Origin: Lomentospora prolificans
Taxonomy: Eukaryota; Ascomycota; Sordariomycetes; Microascales; Microascaceae
Direction: 5' to 3'
DNA length: 64,000 bases
Assembly: GCA_029532625.1 (NCBI GenBank)
Contig: JARFXM010000006.1
Span: 2,976,001-3,040,000, forward strand
Shown: positions 34,105-45,380 of the stretch, in pieces
Layout of the letters: every line of letters starts with the position of its first letter
Position numbering within the stretch: the stretch's first letter is position 1
The notes under the pieces: generated by a model
What the model saw: the letters and a program-made list of their open reading frames with translations, nothing else
What the model was told of the DNA's origin: nothing
Databases searched by the model: none
Position numbers and translations under genes: made by a program

Positions 34105-35455
34105 GATGCAGGATCGTGAAGTGTCGGAGAGACCTGCTGGCCCGGGCGGAGGTAGATGCTGGAATGTGGTCGGTTCAATCGGCGTGGGAGACGCAGCTGG
34201 GTGAAACGAGCGATTTGAAGTCCATGGTCGGGCTCAAACGAAGGGGAGGTTGAAAAAAGCTGAGGGAATTACGAGAAGCGAGATAGATTTTGATGCGGCT
34301 TGGATGGCGTTCGATGGCCTGGTCGGTGTGTTCTAGCCCGTGTCGTTGATTTGCTTTGGCAGGATGATGCATGACGCAATTGGCTCCGAGAAAAGGGGAT
34401 CGATGGAGGTACCCGAAAAGTGTGTTTTAGTGGGGCAACACCAGGGCGTTACGAGGTGGCAGGCCACTGGCTGGCTGGCAGCTTATCGTGAGTTTCGCCC
34501 TGTAATCTTTGGAAGCCTAGAACATTGAACTCATGAATTTGGCGGTATTGCCTGGCGGGTATTATCCTACCTCCAGAATAAGCGCACATTAATTAGCCAC
34601 CGGCAGCCAGCTGGATTTACAGTTGATCTATCGATGGGTATCTCACCGTGCCACTGGCGTGACCTTGGTCCTAGTCCAGCATTTGTTCCCTCGCCGAAGC
34701 CAGTGATGCACTGATCAATTTCTGGATTCATTAGCCGCCGCTACCAGATCTGGTGTTTATTAGTGGTCGCTAGATCATGTAAAAATGACGTGAAAAAAAA
34801 AATAGCTTTCCCCCAAGGAGGAAGCATCTGAGGATTTGAAAATAAGCGGGGATTTTTCATCAATGAGGGCGCGGACGCGAACACACAACAAAACCATGCA
34901 CTATGATATGTGTAAAGCTTTTTTTAAATCGTCATGGTGTTGCTATTTAACTTGCCATGGCATTTCTTCGAGTTCGAATTTGACTGCACTTTGCACTTTC
35001 TACAACTTCGACAAGGATGACCATCGACACAATTAATCAGCGCAGGCTTAGGTTGGAGGGAATCCGCGGCAATTAGGAAAGCTGAAAATGGGCTGATCGT
35101 AAGTTTCCCGGGGTTCGGCCCGGCCCATCTGCCGGGTCCGAATTAGTACTTTCATTATGTTAGCTCCTCGCCCCGGCTCATCGCACAGACGGTTGCATAC
35201 TTATTGCAACTCTCGAATGTGATACTATCATTCCCAGGCAGAAACGTATCATCGGGTTTCTCTCTCTACCGTGCGTGTCTTTCTAGCTATGGCTCGGGTA
35301 GTCCTCTAGACACGGTTTCCATGACCATACAATGCAAATATAGGCACAGAATCTAAAAACTTTGGAAGCACAAGGCCTTGTTCTATTTACCTCCTCATTC
35401 TTAAACCCGCCTCCTCCATTTAAATACACTATAATCCAGGATCTTCCATATCCGC
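34105..35455. other. Intergenic, no gene seen
   Basis: About 1.35 kb between the 5' end of the CorA gene and the 3' end of the cysteine-rich protein gene. It holds the CorA promoter. Frames are short and no RNA gene was found. Confidence 0.55.
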
Positions 35456-35767
35456 TCAGCAAGTAGTCTTGCACGAGCTAGCACAGCACTTCTCACAAGC
35501 AGCCTTTCTCGCCCTCACGCAATTGACCTCGCAGCTCGGGTTGGTGCAGGACTTGCAGGCGTTGTAGGCCACGTTAGGACAGGCCTGCTGGCAGTAGGAG
35601 ATGGCCTGGCTGGAGCAGGCTCGCTCTGTTGCGAGCTTGTTAGTGCCCTCGTTTCGATAACCTAGATTTTGCTGGAGAAAGAGGAACTTACTGTCGAGAT
35701 GCTCGAACATGGGGTTGGCGGCCGCAAGGGCAGCAAAGCTGAGGGCGATGACACTGCTGACCTTCAT
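35456..35767 (-). CDS. Small cysteine-rich secreted protein (effector-like)
   Basis: Exons are 35767-35692 and 35625-35456, giving 81 residues. The intron is 66 nt with donor GTAAGT, branch CACTAACAA and acceptor CAACAG. A signal peptide covers residues 1-17 (ALAAANP). A short propeptide ends in DKR, a Kex2-type dibasic site made by the splice itself, because the Lys codon spans the junction. The mature part of about 54 residues holds 12 cysteines, including ACKSC, CEKCC and a C-terminal Cys directly before the stop. Known fungal proteins of this size and cysteine content include apoplastic effectors and antimicrobial or developmental peptides. I find no named family. The unspliced frame is also open, but the strong splice signals and Kex2 site favour splicing. 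Confidence 0.8.
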   Translation of the reverse strand: MKVSSVIALSFAALAAANPMFEHLDSKFLFLQQNLGYRNEGTNKLATERACSSQAISYCQQACPNVAYNACKSCTNPSCEVNCVRARKAACEKCCASSCKTTC

Positions 35768-37939
35768 TTTGGCGGTGGGAGTACGATGGGGGCTTATATG
35801 AGAATGGATGAGTTAATGACGAGAAGGTATTATAATGTGGTTCTTGGGCGCGGGGAGATTCAACATCTTATATACACTTTTCAGAGCACTTCCGCTCGTG
35901 TCGTGTCATGTCTATCCATCTTCTTTGGGCAGTCTCGTGATCTCTTGCCTTGTACGTCTGTATCATCGGATCACTTCTCGCATATCGTGTTCAGCTAGTC
36001 ATCTTCAAGCGGGCGGGATGAGTACGGTTACGAGAAGGGCCTCTCCCCTCAACCAATGGCCGCGAGGCATCATCACATTTACTAACACGCTGTCCCCGTA
36101 TTCCGGGCCGTGTAGCCTTGCCGTTCTCAACAGAGGTCGACTAGTGGGTAATGAGCGCCCCAAGTGCACGGCGTCAAGAGGTAGGCGGGGCTGCATGGCC
36201 GCCCGTTGGACACGGAGCCGAAGATAAAATGTACGTAATACCTCGAGATGCCCAGACTCTGACACGACTAATTAATACGGTATTATCAACAGATGCAGGC
36301 GTACATCGACCCCGGACCAAGGTCATGACGTTCTAACACTTGACCAGATCAGGGGACAGCATGCTCGCCTCGCGAAGGGTGCATCTAAGCGAGGGCTACC
36401 CTTAATCTATAGTGCATCGCCGTCACCGCCAACGAGCTGAGGTCTGAACATGTGGTCGGTTGATTCTACAACCGTGGGTGCTTGGCTGTTACATCAGACC
36501 GCAACCTCGTCCCAGTAAAACGGCACGATAGCCGTCCGACTAAGAGAATATTTGAGCCACATCAAGGCACCCACCCAAGTCAGGTGCCTTGCTCGTAAAG
36601 AGCGATTCTAGGGGGAAACCCGCCGATCTTGGATTTTGTCGTTCATCTAGGGTTGCATTGAACCTGCATACGGTCGATCATGAAGCCGCCAGGCTTGGCG
36701 ACATCCGGGTAATAATTGGTGGAATTAACGGTATTGTATTAAAGACTCGCGGCCGCGGAACGACAGTCTCTCCACTGCGGAACTTGAGAATTATATGTTG
36801 AAAATTTCCAGGTATGGCTTGGGGAGATACATTAGTCTCGCGCCTAATGCTCGAGGAGTGTTGCCCATCTCGGCCTCCGCCTCGTGACAGTGGAGTGTCT
36901 GGCATGCAGGGAACTGCGGAATAAACCCGAGGCCGCGTCAATATTATCCTGAGTCGGAAACATTCCGGTATAGGCTTCTGAGTGAGTTGGCTAGCTTGCA
37001 CTTGGGGCGAACCTAAATGCGGAATATGGCCAATATGGAGAGCGCGCCACCAATGTTGTTTGAATTCGACTTAGTGGCGGGTGTAAGCATATTAAAGGGG
37101 TTTCCCCTTTGGCATACGCCCCCTTGCGCTGCGGGGACCAGAGTTTCAATCTCGAACAAAGTTGTGAGCTCGACAATTGCCTCTATCGTTTGGATCCGGT
37201 TCTCGCGAGATGACCAAGGACCGGCTTGTTGTCATAAGTCTAGTTCGGCTGCGACCCCCAGCATTTAACATGCTCAATCTTGTATTTCGTCAATTTATGA
37301 AAGATAGTCGTTGCAAAGCTTGCGTTGCCGTAGATTTGTTCTGAAACAAACGCCCATATAAAGATACATCCGGAGATCCAAGGTCCTTGGCTCTGGTCCG
37401 GTCTCTCCAGGAAAAAGAGCGGCGTAGAGCCAGAGATGGATGAACTTCACCTTGTCTTCCACGACATGTCCAGGGGATTTGAATAGGGCTTTATTCGTCT
37501 TGAATCGCCAGCAGCCCCTTTCAGAACCTACGTTGACCCCAGCCCCAATGAGACGGTAGGGTGTGAACTTCCGCAGAGCGATATTAGTTGTACGATACTG
37601 TATTTCGTGGGTATGTTATAAGAACAGGGAAGAAAGGTAAAATCCAGGCAAACCCCATCAACTTCATCTCTAAGTAAGTAGGGAAGAAGCTCAGAGACAA
37701 ACATCCTAAGCCCAAGAAGGGAAGCCGCTTCGGCTTATATACGCCCAAACACCTAAGTGTCTTTCCTCTCCATTCAATTACACACAGACCAGACCGGCTT
37801 GGCGGCCACGTCCCCGTTCCTAGCTGGCCTAGGCCACTGATCATCATCCTCTACATATTATGCTCTCCGCCCGGCAATATTTTCAAACATCGCGTCTCCA
37901 CTCTCACTCCTACTCCCCTGGTACCCCGGATACGCCATA
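35768..37939. other. Intergenic, 2.2 kb; one protein-like fragment
   Basis: No supported gene. On the minus strand, 37615-37295 is open for about 105 codons without an ATG at its start and reads like a real protein (for example CWRFKTNKALFKSPGHVV and VKFIHLWLYAALFPGE). It may be a gene relic or an exon, but I know no family for it. A neighbouring minus-strand frame, 37847-37584, is less convincing. Confidence 0.4.
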
Positions 37940-39161
37940 TCACGGCTCGTACCCCGCCACGTTCCCGTAATGCCGTGCGTTTCCCCCATAAGCCTGCGCA
38001 TCATTCCCATTCGCCATCTGATCGGCAAGGCGCCCGACGTGAATCTGGTCCTCCGGGTTCCTCATCGAGTTCGTCCACATTTCCCTTGGGAAATCTCCGC
38101 CCACAATCCTCTCGCTGGTTAAGGACAACGGTCCGGAGACGTTCGCTGCCGCTGAGCCTGGACGCGTGGGGTCGGCGCGGATGTTGGACTTTTCGACTTC
38201 CGCGGCTTCGGCCTTTGCGTTGCGCTTTTTGCGGAAGTACCATATTCCCGTAAAGACAACTGCGAAGCTCCCTATGCAAATTGTTAGTTGATTCATGGTA
38301 GAAAAGAAAAAAATAAAAAAAAATAAATAAACGATAATAAAATGGGAAGGGAAATCAAGTACCTGTTACGCCGGCAACGAGACCTACAGCTTGGCCTGTG
38401 TTGGCGCTCAAGGTCGCTCCGTCGGCGCCACCCTGAGGGGCGGCAGCTGCTGGGGCGGTGGTTGGCACGCCGAAGAGATCGGCGAGCGGAGGGCCGACAT
38501 TGGTAAAGGTTACCATGGATGGTAGTATCGCGCCCAGATTGTTTGGTCTGTCGCCGGGAATAGTGGGCAGGGCCGTGGCCACAGAGGTTTTAGAGATAAT
38601 AGCGGGAGCGGCAACTGGTGTAGATGTTACCGTTGGGGGTTGGACGAGTGAGGGGGCGATGGCGGTCAGGGTGAGGGATGGCTGGTTTGTGGCGATGGGC
38701 GCTGCGATGATTGTGGAGGTTTCCTCTTCCGAGTCTGAAGATTCGGGGGATGAAGAGGAGTCTTCTGCGTCCTCGCCATCACATTCTGAGTCGGTCGAGT
38801 TTTCTTCTCCTTCTTCGTCCCCCTCTTCTTGTTCTTCTTCCTCTTCCTCTCCCTCTTCTTCTTCTCCGTCTCCCTCTTCTTCATCTTCGGCTGTTAGGAG
38901 TGGGCTCTCTTCTTCCTCTTCCTCCTCTTCTTCGTCCTCATGATCACCTTCGTCACCTGAATGTTCCTCGCTGTCTTCATGTTCATCGCCATCTTCGTGT
39001 TCGTCGTCGGCATCCTCTTCATCTTCGTGTCTCCTTAGAATATTGTCCCAATACCTCTTTGCCCGGCTAGGGTACCTCTTTCTTCGATAATCATCCGGAA
39101 TAACGACACCTTCTCGTCGCCTATACGGACCGACTTTTGCGGTGTTGGGATACGCAAGCAT
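37940..39161 (-). CDS. Acidic single-pass membrane protein of unknown function
   Basis: Exons are 39161-38363 and 38271-37940, giving 376 residues. Residues 1-42 are basic (RRKRYPSRAKRYWDNILRR). About 43-150 form an extreme Glu/Asp-rich run with (E)n blocks and Ser-rich acidic ends. Residues 150-255 are Thr/Ala/Pro-rich, as in O-glycosylated stalks. One transmembrane helix (AVGLVAGVTGSFAVVFTGIWYF) at about 258-279 spans the splice junction and is followed by RKKRNAK, a positive-inside stop-transfer. A polar tail ends GNVAGYEP. The layout resembles fungal wall-stress sensor-like or SKG6/Axl2-like proteins, but no N-terminal signal peptide is visible, so the first exon may be missing upstream. 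The intron interrupts exactly the membrane helix and restores it, which supports the model. Confidence 0.72.
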
Positions 39162-40648
39162 GGTGGCGGTGTATAGAAGGAAAGCAAGGTATTAAAGGGA
39201 TATTATTATTAAAAGAAGGATCCCTGGCATGAAAAAAGAATGGGAGAGTAGGAGAAGGTGTTTCTAGAAACCAAGTATCGCGAAGGAGGAAAGCCAATAT
39301 AAGTCAAAGAGACTGCGAGGATAAGTAAGCTTGTTCCCCAGCCTCGTGAGCTCGAGCTCGGACATCAACAGGAGGGATTAGAAGGTTAAATCCACCCCCG
39401 ATGAAGATGTGCAGCGGGCACCGTTTCTTGAAGTCGCCAAGCCAGCCAGCGACGTCGATTGAATTGCTGCAAAGCCAGGTGGTTGCACAGAGGCCCAGAA
39501 AATTCCAAGTTGGCCAAGCTCGTGTATCACCTTGGCTAAATTTCTATTAGCAAGGGGCACAAGAACTACCAACCATGTCTCCGTATTCTGCGCCTCAGCA
39601 AGGTGCGCGTGTAGAAAGAGAGGGAGAAAAGCGTTTCAGCGAACTAGAGTGACCAGAAACGCGGTTGGATGCAAAGACGAATCAAGGCTTCAACGATGGC
39701 AGAGTGCTTGTTTCGAAGATCTCGGCACACGGGTTTGCACCTCCGTTTCATGTTCCAGGTTGTCGCCCGATGGCCCCCAAGCGCGGCGATCGGCGCCCCG
39801 TGCGGCGGCAAAGGAGAACGGACACAGAAAGTTCGAGCAAGGGTACGAAGGTAGATAGGCTCATTTTTTTTTTTTTTTCGCAGAATAGGGAAGAGGTCGC
39901 GTGCTCGTGTGTCGAGTTTGTGCTCAAGACATTATTTCGGTTTCGGGGGGGCTCGACAAGTTATCTTGATATAAATTCAACTTGCTGGAAAGATGACCTT
40001 GAGAGCTGAAATTGATGTTCGAACAAGGCCCAGAATCGGAAAAGAAGGGGTCTATTAGTCGGAAAAGCGCCGACCTACAACCACACCAAACACTCAAGTC
40101 TCGGCACTCCAGAATCCTCGTTATCGAGTGAGATAAGAACTGGAAGAACCAATGATATCCGGGAGATAAGGGAACAGGAGATGCCCGGTCCGGGGGGTTT
40201 ACTGGGGATCACCCCGTCCAAAACCGGGAAGCCACTGCGCATATTAACCGGTGATCCGCAAGTGCGTTTGCGAAGTCAAGGCCGGCCTCTCAATTCTGTC
40301 TACCAATACCCTTTGAAGATATTGTAGATTTACGTACTGTGTCATCACTGGAGAATCACCTCACGGGATTGATAGAAACGACCGGCCCGGTTTATCGTGT
40401 GGTTAGTCACGATGGATTTGGGGCCATCTGTGTATGCACCGCGCCTTTGTGCTGTGTTGTGCCTTGCTGTGCCCGTGCCTCCAATCTTATGCTTATTGTG
40501 TTCTATCTTACAATTACAGGTTGTCTTCCATTCATCTTCCTAAACATCCCATACGATACTGCGCTTCGCTACGCTCCCTTCCCCATTCTCATCCCCCGTC
40601 TACGCAATCACTCCTCGCGCTCTTCACGGCCACACAACTCTTCGACAC
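39162..40648. other. Intergenic, no gene seen
   Basis: About 1.5 kb upstream of the acidic membrane-protein gene and downstream of the 973-residue protein gene. A T run of about 17 bases lies at 39863-39879. Frames present lack domain features. Confidence 0.5.
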
Positions 40649-43600
40649 CTAACCAAAGACCTCCTTAGCCCACGGCTCAAACACCTCATCGACCCACCAC
40701 GCCAGCCTCCTCAGCACCCCCATAATCTTGTACATCCCCACCACGCTCCTCGTATTCCCAAATGCCAACTCGCCGGCAAACTTCATCCTCAGTTCCGTTT
40801 CCTCCCAGTCCCCGTAAGCCCATGAGAGGTACCAGTCGTGCCCGACGATCCTCACGGCGGGAAGAGGCGGGATCTTGGCCCAGGGGGCGAAGTGGCGGAC
40901 GCGCGCCATCCACGCCCAGGCCCAGATCGCGAGAGAAGGAATGGCGCCCGACGACAGGGCCGACGGTGAGAGCGTCTCGATGGGGATGGCAATGAGGCGG
41001 GTTTGGAGAGGTGGGTAGAGAGTTTGATTGATGGATTGGGAGTCGGGGGGTTGGTTGCCGACAAAATCGTGGATGTAGTCCTGGGGCTCGAGGGCGACGG
41101 CGAAGGAGAGAGAGCTCGAGGTTGGCGGTGCCGCGAGGAGGTCCTGCGGAAGGAAGTCGGGGAGAATGGAAGCGCCGGTGCTGGTCCTATCAGTATTTTG
41201 AAGCGCGAGATATAATATTAATAGTCAAGAGGCGAGAAAAAACTTACGCGTTCCAGGCCTTCAGTTTGGTTCGGCATGGCAAGTTCCTGAACGTCAAGGA
41301 GAGTAAGGGGTGGTGTACGCTGCTGTTCCAGTCGGCCGCCGAGACGCCTGCGATCTGGCACCTTTGTGCTTCCTCCACAATGTCGCGAAGTTGCTCGAGC
41401 TCTCGAAGAGCTGTGCCATCTGGGTGGTGATAGCCTAACAACAGCTCTGCTTTGCCCAGAATTTCGAATTTGGTAGCTACCTCGTTCTACGAATCGTGTG
41501 AATATGATGCTAACTTCCTGTAATACTCGACGAAATGCTTACCTTGAGAGGAGCTGGAACACATCGCCTCCCCTTGGAGGTATTATACACATCTAGGTAC
41601 AAGTTGTGTACCTCGCTCGGCAGCTGCTCCGGAATCAGCGGGCAAACCGTAATGCTCGCAAAAGACACCTCATCGGCCGCGGTCTCTTCCTCCCGATTAT
41701 CCGCCCTCCAATCTACAGACGTGGACACGGGGTGAGACTTTGCAACTGGTCCTGACTGCTTGATCATGTAAGGGTCATCGTGGACGTCATCAAACTCTTT
41801 AGTCTTCTTGCCCTTCACTGCCTTCTTGGCAAACGCCTTGGACTCCCCATACTTGGACTCTCCGTATTTGGCTTCTCCGTATTGGCCCTCTCCGTACTTG
41901 ACCGACCCGGAGTTGGAGAAAGGGTTCTCGCGGGGGCTCTTGGGGCGAGGAGGCACATATTTGGCTGGTCCTGCGTCATCAGCGGGTTTGAACTTTTGGC
42001 GCTCGTGAGGCGGCACGTATTCGAAGGGCTCGCTGGCGTCTGGCCGCCCCTTTTTCTTGTCAAATTTCTTATAGCCTTTCGAGTCATTCTTGGAAGCGGT
42101 CCAGGGGACACGTTTAGTGTGTTCATCTACCTCGGCATAGTCGGAGTAGCCCACCGTGCCATGTTCGTTGCCGTAGTAGTCATCATATGCTGCGGAGGCT
42201 TCGAATTCATGGTAGCCGGACTCCTGGATTCCGTCATCCTGGCGATAGGCTTGTTCTTCTTCTTCTTGTCCTTCTTCCTCCTCTCCTTCGTCCTCGTCGC
42301 CTTGGACGTGATCCTGGACGGGTTCCTCATCTTGCTGGTGGAACTGGAGGGGGGTTTCTTGGCCCTGAGTGTGGAATTCCACGGGCTTCTCATCTTGAGT
42401 ATTATGATGGTTTGCTTGTTGTTTTTCGTGTGGGGTAGATGTCGGCTCCTGGAACTCGGCAGCACCCACGATGCGTTCGAGTTCTTCCGGCTGGCTACGG
42501 TAAGTTTGCGCATCAGACTCGGCCACAGTGGCCGACTGGGATTGTTCCGTGACTTTGCTAGACGGCTTAGAAATGATATGAGTCGGTTCGCGAGTATCAC
42601 CATTGAGGGCAGGACTCTTCATCGACACTTGAGTTTCGTTCTCTTCTTCCGGCTGCTCATATTTCGGCTCCCCGGAGTAGACATATCCATCCGGGTTATC
42701 AAGCAGGCCATTATGGTGCTGAAACTGTGAGAGTACATCAATCATATCGCACACCGTCGACGGCGAACCCGGTGCATCTGACACATCCGTATCATACCTT
42801 GGATCCAACTCGTGCTCATGGACCTCAGACTCCTCAGACTGCTCTGGTTGCAGAGTCTGTGTGAACTCCTTGACGGCACTGGTGAACCGTTCTTTGGGAA
42901 GTTCAATTTCCTTTGGTTTTTCGCCGAATCGGCTGTGGGGCGGCGATGGGGGATTTCGCTTCTTGCTGCGTTGCTTTTTTGAGCCATCAGAGTGTTCGCC
43001 GCCCTGCTGGTCGCCACCCTGCTGCTCCGCGTCTTTCTTCCAGCTGTATCTCAGCTCCATGGTCTCATCGTCAACCTCCTCCTCGGACTTTTCGCTATGT
43101 GAAGACACTTGAGAGGGAGGGCGGTACGGAGCCGTCTCCGCCACGGCCGCGGCCTGCACCGGGGAAAAACCAGTCGTCAGGGGGCTGAATTTGGCGGGAT
43201 TAAACTCCGGAACCTTGGGATTGAGCCACGCCGAGCCAGTTGTTCCATTGGCTGCCTTGTCACTGGCAGGTCTGGGGAGGATCTGCACGGGCGGGCAATC
43301 AAGGGCGGGAAACTCGGCATCGGCAGCGCCGGTCGAGTTCCCCTCCGCGTAAGAGTGCGATTTAAACTCCGTAAGAGCGGGTGATTGGTGCCCCATCCTC
43401 CCGTTCCCGCTACCGGACTCAGAGGGTGCCGAGCCCGACGAGGTAGCATCCCTCTTTGCCACCCTCCACGGCCGCTTGGGGCCTTCTTTGCTGTGGAAAC
43501 CGCCCTTGGACCGCGCGGCTTCCTTCCTCCTGTCGGCTTCGTTGATTTCCTTGCTAATGGCCCGCCATTTGTCGGCGCCAGAGATGAAGATTTGCGGCTC

Positions 43601-43687
43601 GTCGGGGCCGGGAGCGGGGTCCGCGTAAGGGTTCTGCGTCTTACGTGGCTTGGACTTCGACATTTTCTGGGAACCAGGGCTGCTCAT
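40649..43687 (-). CDS. Large disordered protein with C-terminal PD-(D/E)XK nuclease-like region
   Basis: Exons are 43687-41543, 41486-41248 and 41186-40649 (GTAAGC/GTAG and GTAAGT/ATAG introns), giving 973 residues. The first 715 residues are polar and mostly disordered: KSKPRKTQNPYADP at the start, acidic and Gln/Glu-rich blocks in the middle, PPHERQKF-type motifs, and four YGE repeats at 597-617. The last 255 residues look folded: VATKFEILGKAELLLGYHH, FAVALEPQDYIHDF, LPAVRIVGHDWYLSWAYGDWEETELRMKFAGELAFGNTRSVVGMYKIMGVLRRLAWWVDEVFEPW. Its HDW-(Y/F)...G-T-R-(S/D)-(V/I)-(L/V)-G-(I/M)-(Y/F) signature resembles the fungal PD-(D/E)XK nuclease-like family. I cannot confirm a complete catalytic set. 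A second Met at 43663 could be the start. Function unknown. Confidence 0.72.
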
Positions 43688-44747
43688 TGGGGAACCCCAA
43701 CCCCGTTAAGCTCTAGAAAAAACGTCCGAATTTCTTCCCTCTTCCCCTTTTCTCCTGAATGTGCTATCTAGGTACCCCGATGGCGAGTCGTCGAATTTGG
43801 GTTGTGGGATGCCGACATATGCACGGAGTCGAAGAGCCAGTTCGCGTTTGGTGGAGCGGGTCAGCGTTAACGCGCCTGGGACATGCGCACGCGTCTTCCT
43901 CTCCCGCTAGGTTTTTTTGTTCTGATTTCTGCGAATGGGGAAGTGCGTGAAACAGCTGAGGAATTTTAAACCAGTTGGATGATGGGCAGATGCTAGAAAA
44001 AAGCAAGGGTCTTCAAAGTGGAGTCGCCCTTTGCCCAAGATTATCATTATTATTATGGCACACTTTTAGAGCTCCTGTGGGAGAAATGGTTTGACGAAAA
44101 AGGATGGTGATATTTGAGGGATAAGTGTATCACGTGTCCGACTGGTGGAAGCTGCCGCCAACAGCCCTTGAATGCTCCGATGACATTGATTGCAACAAGT
44201 GCCTGACCCATTTCTGCCTTGAGTTAGTATCGGATCGTAGTATCGTATTAATAGATATAGAAGAAACCTCGAGGCACAAGTAAACTTTTTTTCTTTCTTT
44301 TTTGATTCTCTATTTCTTTCCCTAAGAAAGCCTATGCTTTGCCACCTTGTTAGCGCAAACCACTATGTAGTGTATTACCCTGTCTCGGGAAAGTTGCACG
44401 TCATGCTGCTCGCCATTCAGCTCTCTCCTCTGTCTAGGAGACGACATAGCGTCGTGGGAAAGGTGACATGTTGATAGCTGGCTCTACCCATCGATCTGTT
44501 CTCTGGAGATTGTGGAATTTAGCGTAGGAACCTAAACCAGGAAGATCCAGACGCAGAAAGGCAAACATTCAAGTCACTGAAACGCTGAGAGCCCAGGCTC
44601 GATAATAAGCTAACGAGCGAGCCTATCAAAACGTCGGGTCTCCCATCCTGGATATATATCTATATATATATATGCAAATGTCTACTACTTGATGTCAATG
44701 AAGAATGAAAAACAGATTTCCGCCGACTCCGGGCTGAAGCCGCCCTT
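43688..44747. other. Intergenic, no gene seen
   Basis: About 1.06 kb between the 973-residue protein gene and the methyltransferase 3' end. T-rich sequence (44285-44325) and a TA repeat (44652-44673) are the only features. Confidence 0.55.
44652..44673. repeat. TA-rich microsatellite
   Basis: An alternating TA tract, interrupted once by TC, about 75 bases downstream of the methyltransferase stop codon. Confidence 0.8.
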
Positions 44748-45380
44748 TCAAATGGCCTTGAGCACAATCATCCAAGCCCTGACGCCCTGTCCCCTCCTGT
44801 AGTCCTCCAGCTGGGCACTCACAATCTGCAGCCTCCCGCTCGTCACAAGATGCTTAATAGTTTCTTCATACCCGCCGCTGGAGAAGATGGCATCAAGAAT
44901 TGTCACGACGATGAAGCCACCCTTCTTGGTTACCCTCGTAAACTCGTGGAGCACCGAAGGTCCAACATGGCCCTGCGTCAGAGTACCGATGCAGGTAATG
45001 GCGTCGTACGACTGATCCTTGAGGGGCAGGGTCTGAGAAAGGTCCATGGTGGTGAGGGACCTGTAGGCGCCAGTCTTCTCGGCAACCTGCAGCATCCCCA
45101 TGCTCAGGTCGACGCCGTCAATCTTCTTGGCCCCGATGACGGCCAGGTGGCTGCCCACGAGCCCGGTACCGCAGCCAGCATCCAGGATCTCGAGGCCGTC
45201 GTTGATGCTGGGCGTTCCGAGGGCTTGGAGGAGGTAGGCACCTGCGAGAGCGGGAGCTACGTATTCTTGCGAGGCGTCGGCGAGCTCCATGTCATAGGAG
45301 GCGGCCCACTCGTCGTAGATGGCGCGGAGCTTGGTGGTGTCGTTGCCGACGAGGGAATAAAGCTCCAGAAGTCTAGACAT
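44748..45380 (-). CDS. Class I SAM-dependent methyltransferase, METTL27/WBSCR27-like
   Basis: A single exon of 210 residues from ATG 45380. After an N-terminal helical segment (KLRAIYDEWAASYDMEL), motif I is ILDAGCGTGLVG at about 65-76 and motif II is KKIDGVDLS near 85-93. DLS(Q)TLPLKDQSYDAITCIGTL covers motifs III-IV, and RVTKKGGFIVVT is motif V/VI. The order YDxWAxxYD then DAGCGTG is typical of the Williams-Beuren region 27-like family. Known members methylate small molecules or have unknown substrates. No neighbouring biosynthetic gene suggests a pathway here. No signal peptide is present, so it is probably cytosolic. Confidence 0.9.
   Translation of the reverse strand: MSRLLELYSLVGNDTTKLRAIYDEWAASYDMELADASQEYVAPALAGAYLLQALGTPSINDGLEILDAGCGTGLVGSHLAVIGAKKIDGVDLSMGMLQVAEKTGAYRSLTTMDLSQTLPLKDQSYDAITCIGTLTQGHVGPSVLHEFTRVTKKGGFIVVTILDAIFSSGGYEETIKHLVTSGRLQIVSAQLEDYRRGQGVRAWMIVLKAI

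Noticed and set aside
41780..42730. 316-codon hydrophobic frame on the plus strand
   Set aside because: The hydrophobic stretches are the antisense of Glu/Lys/Gln-rich coding sequence of the 973-residue protein. No start context or family features.
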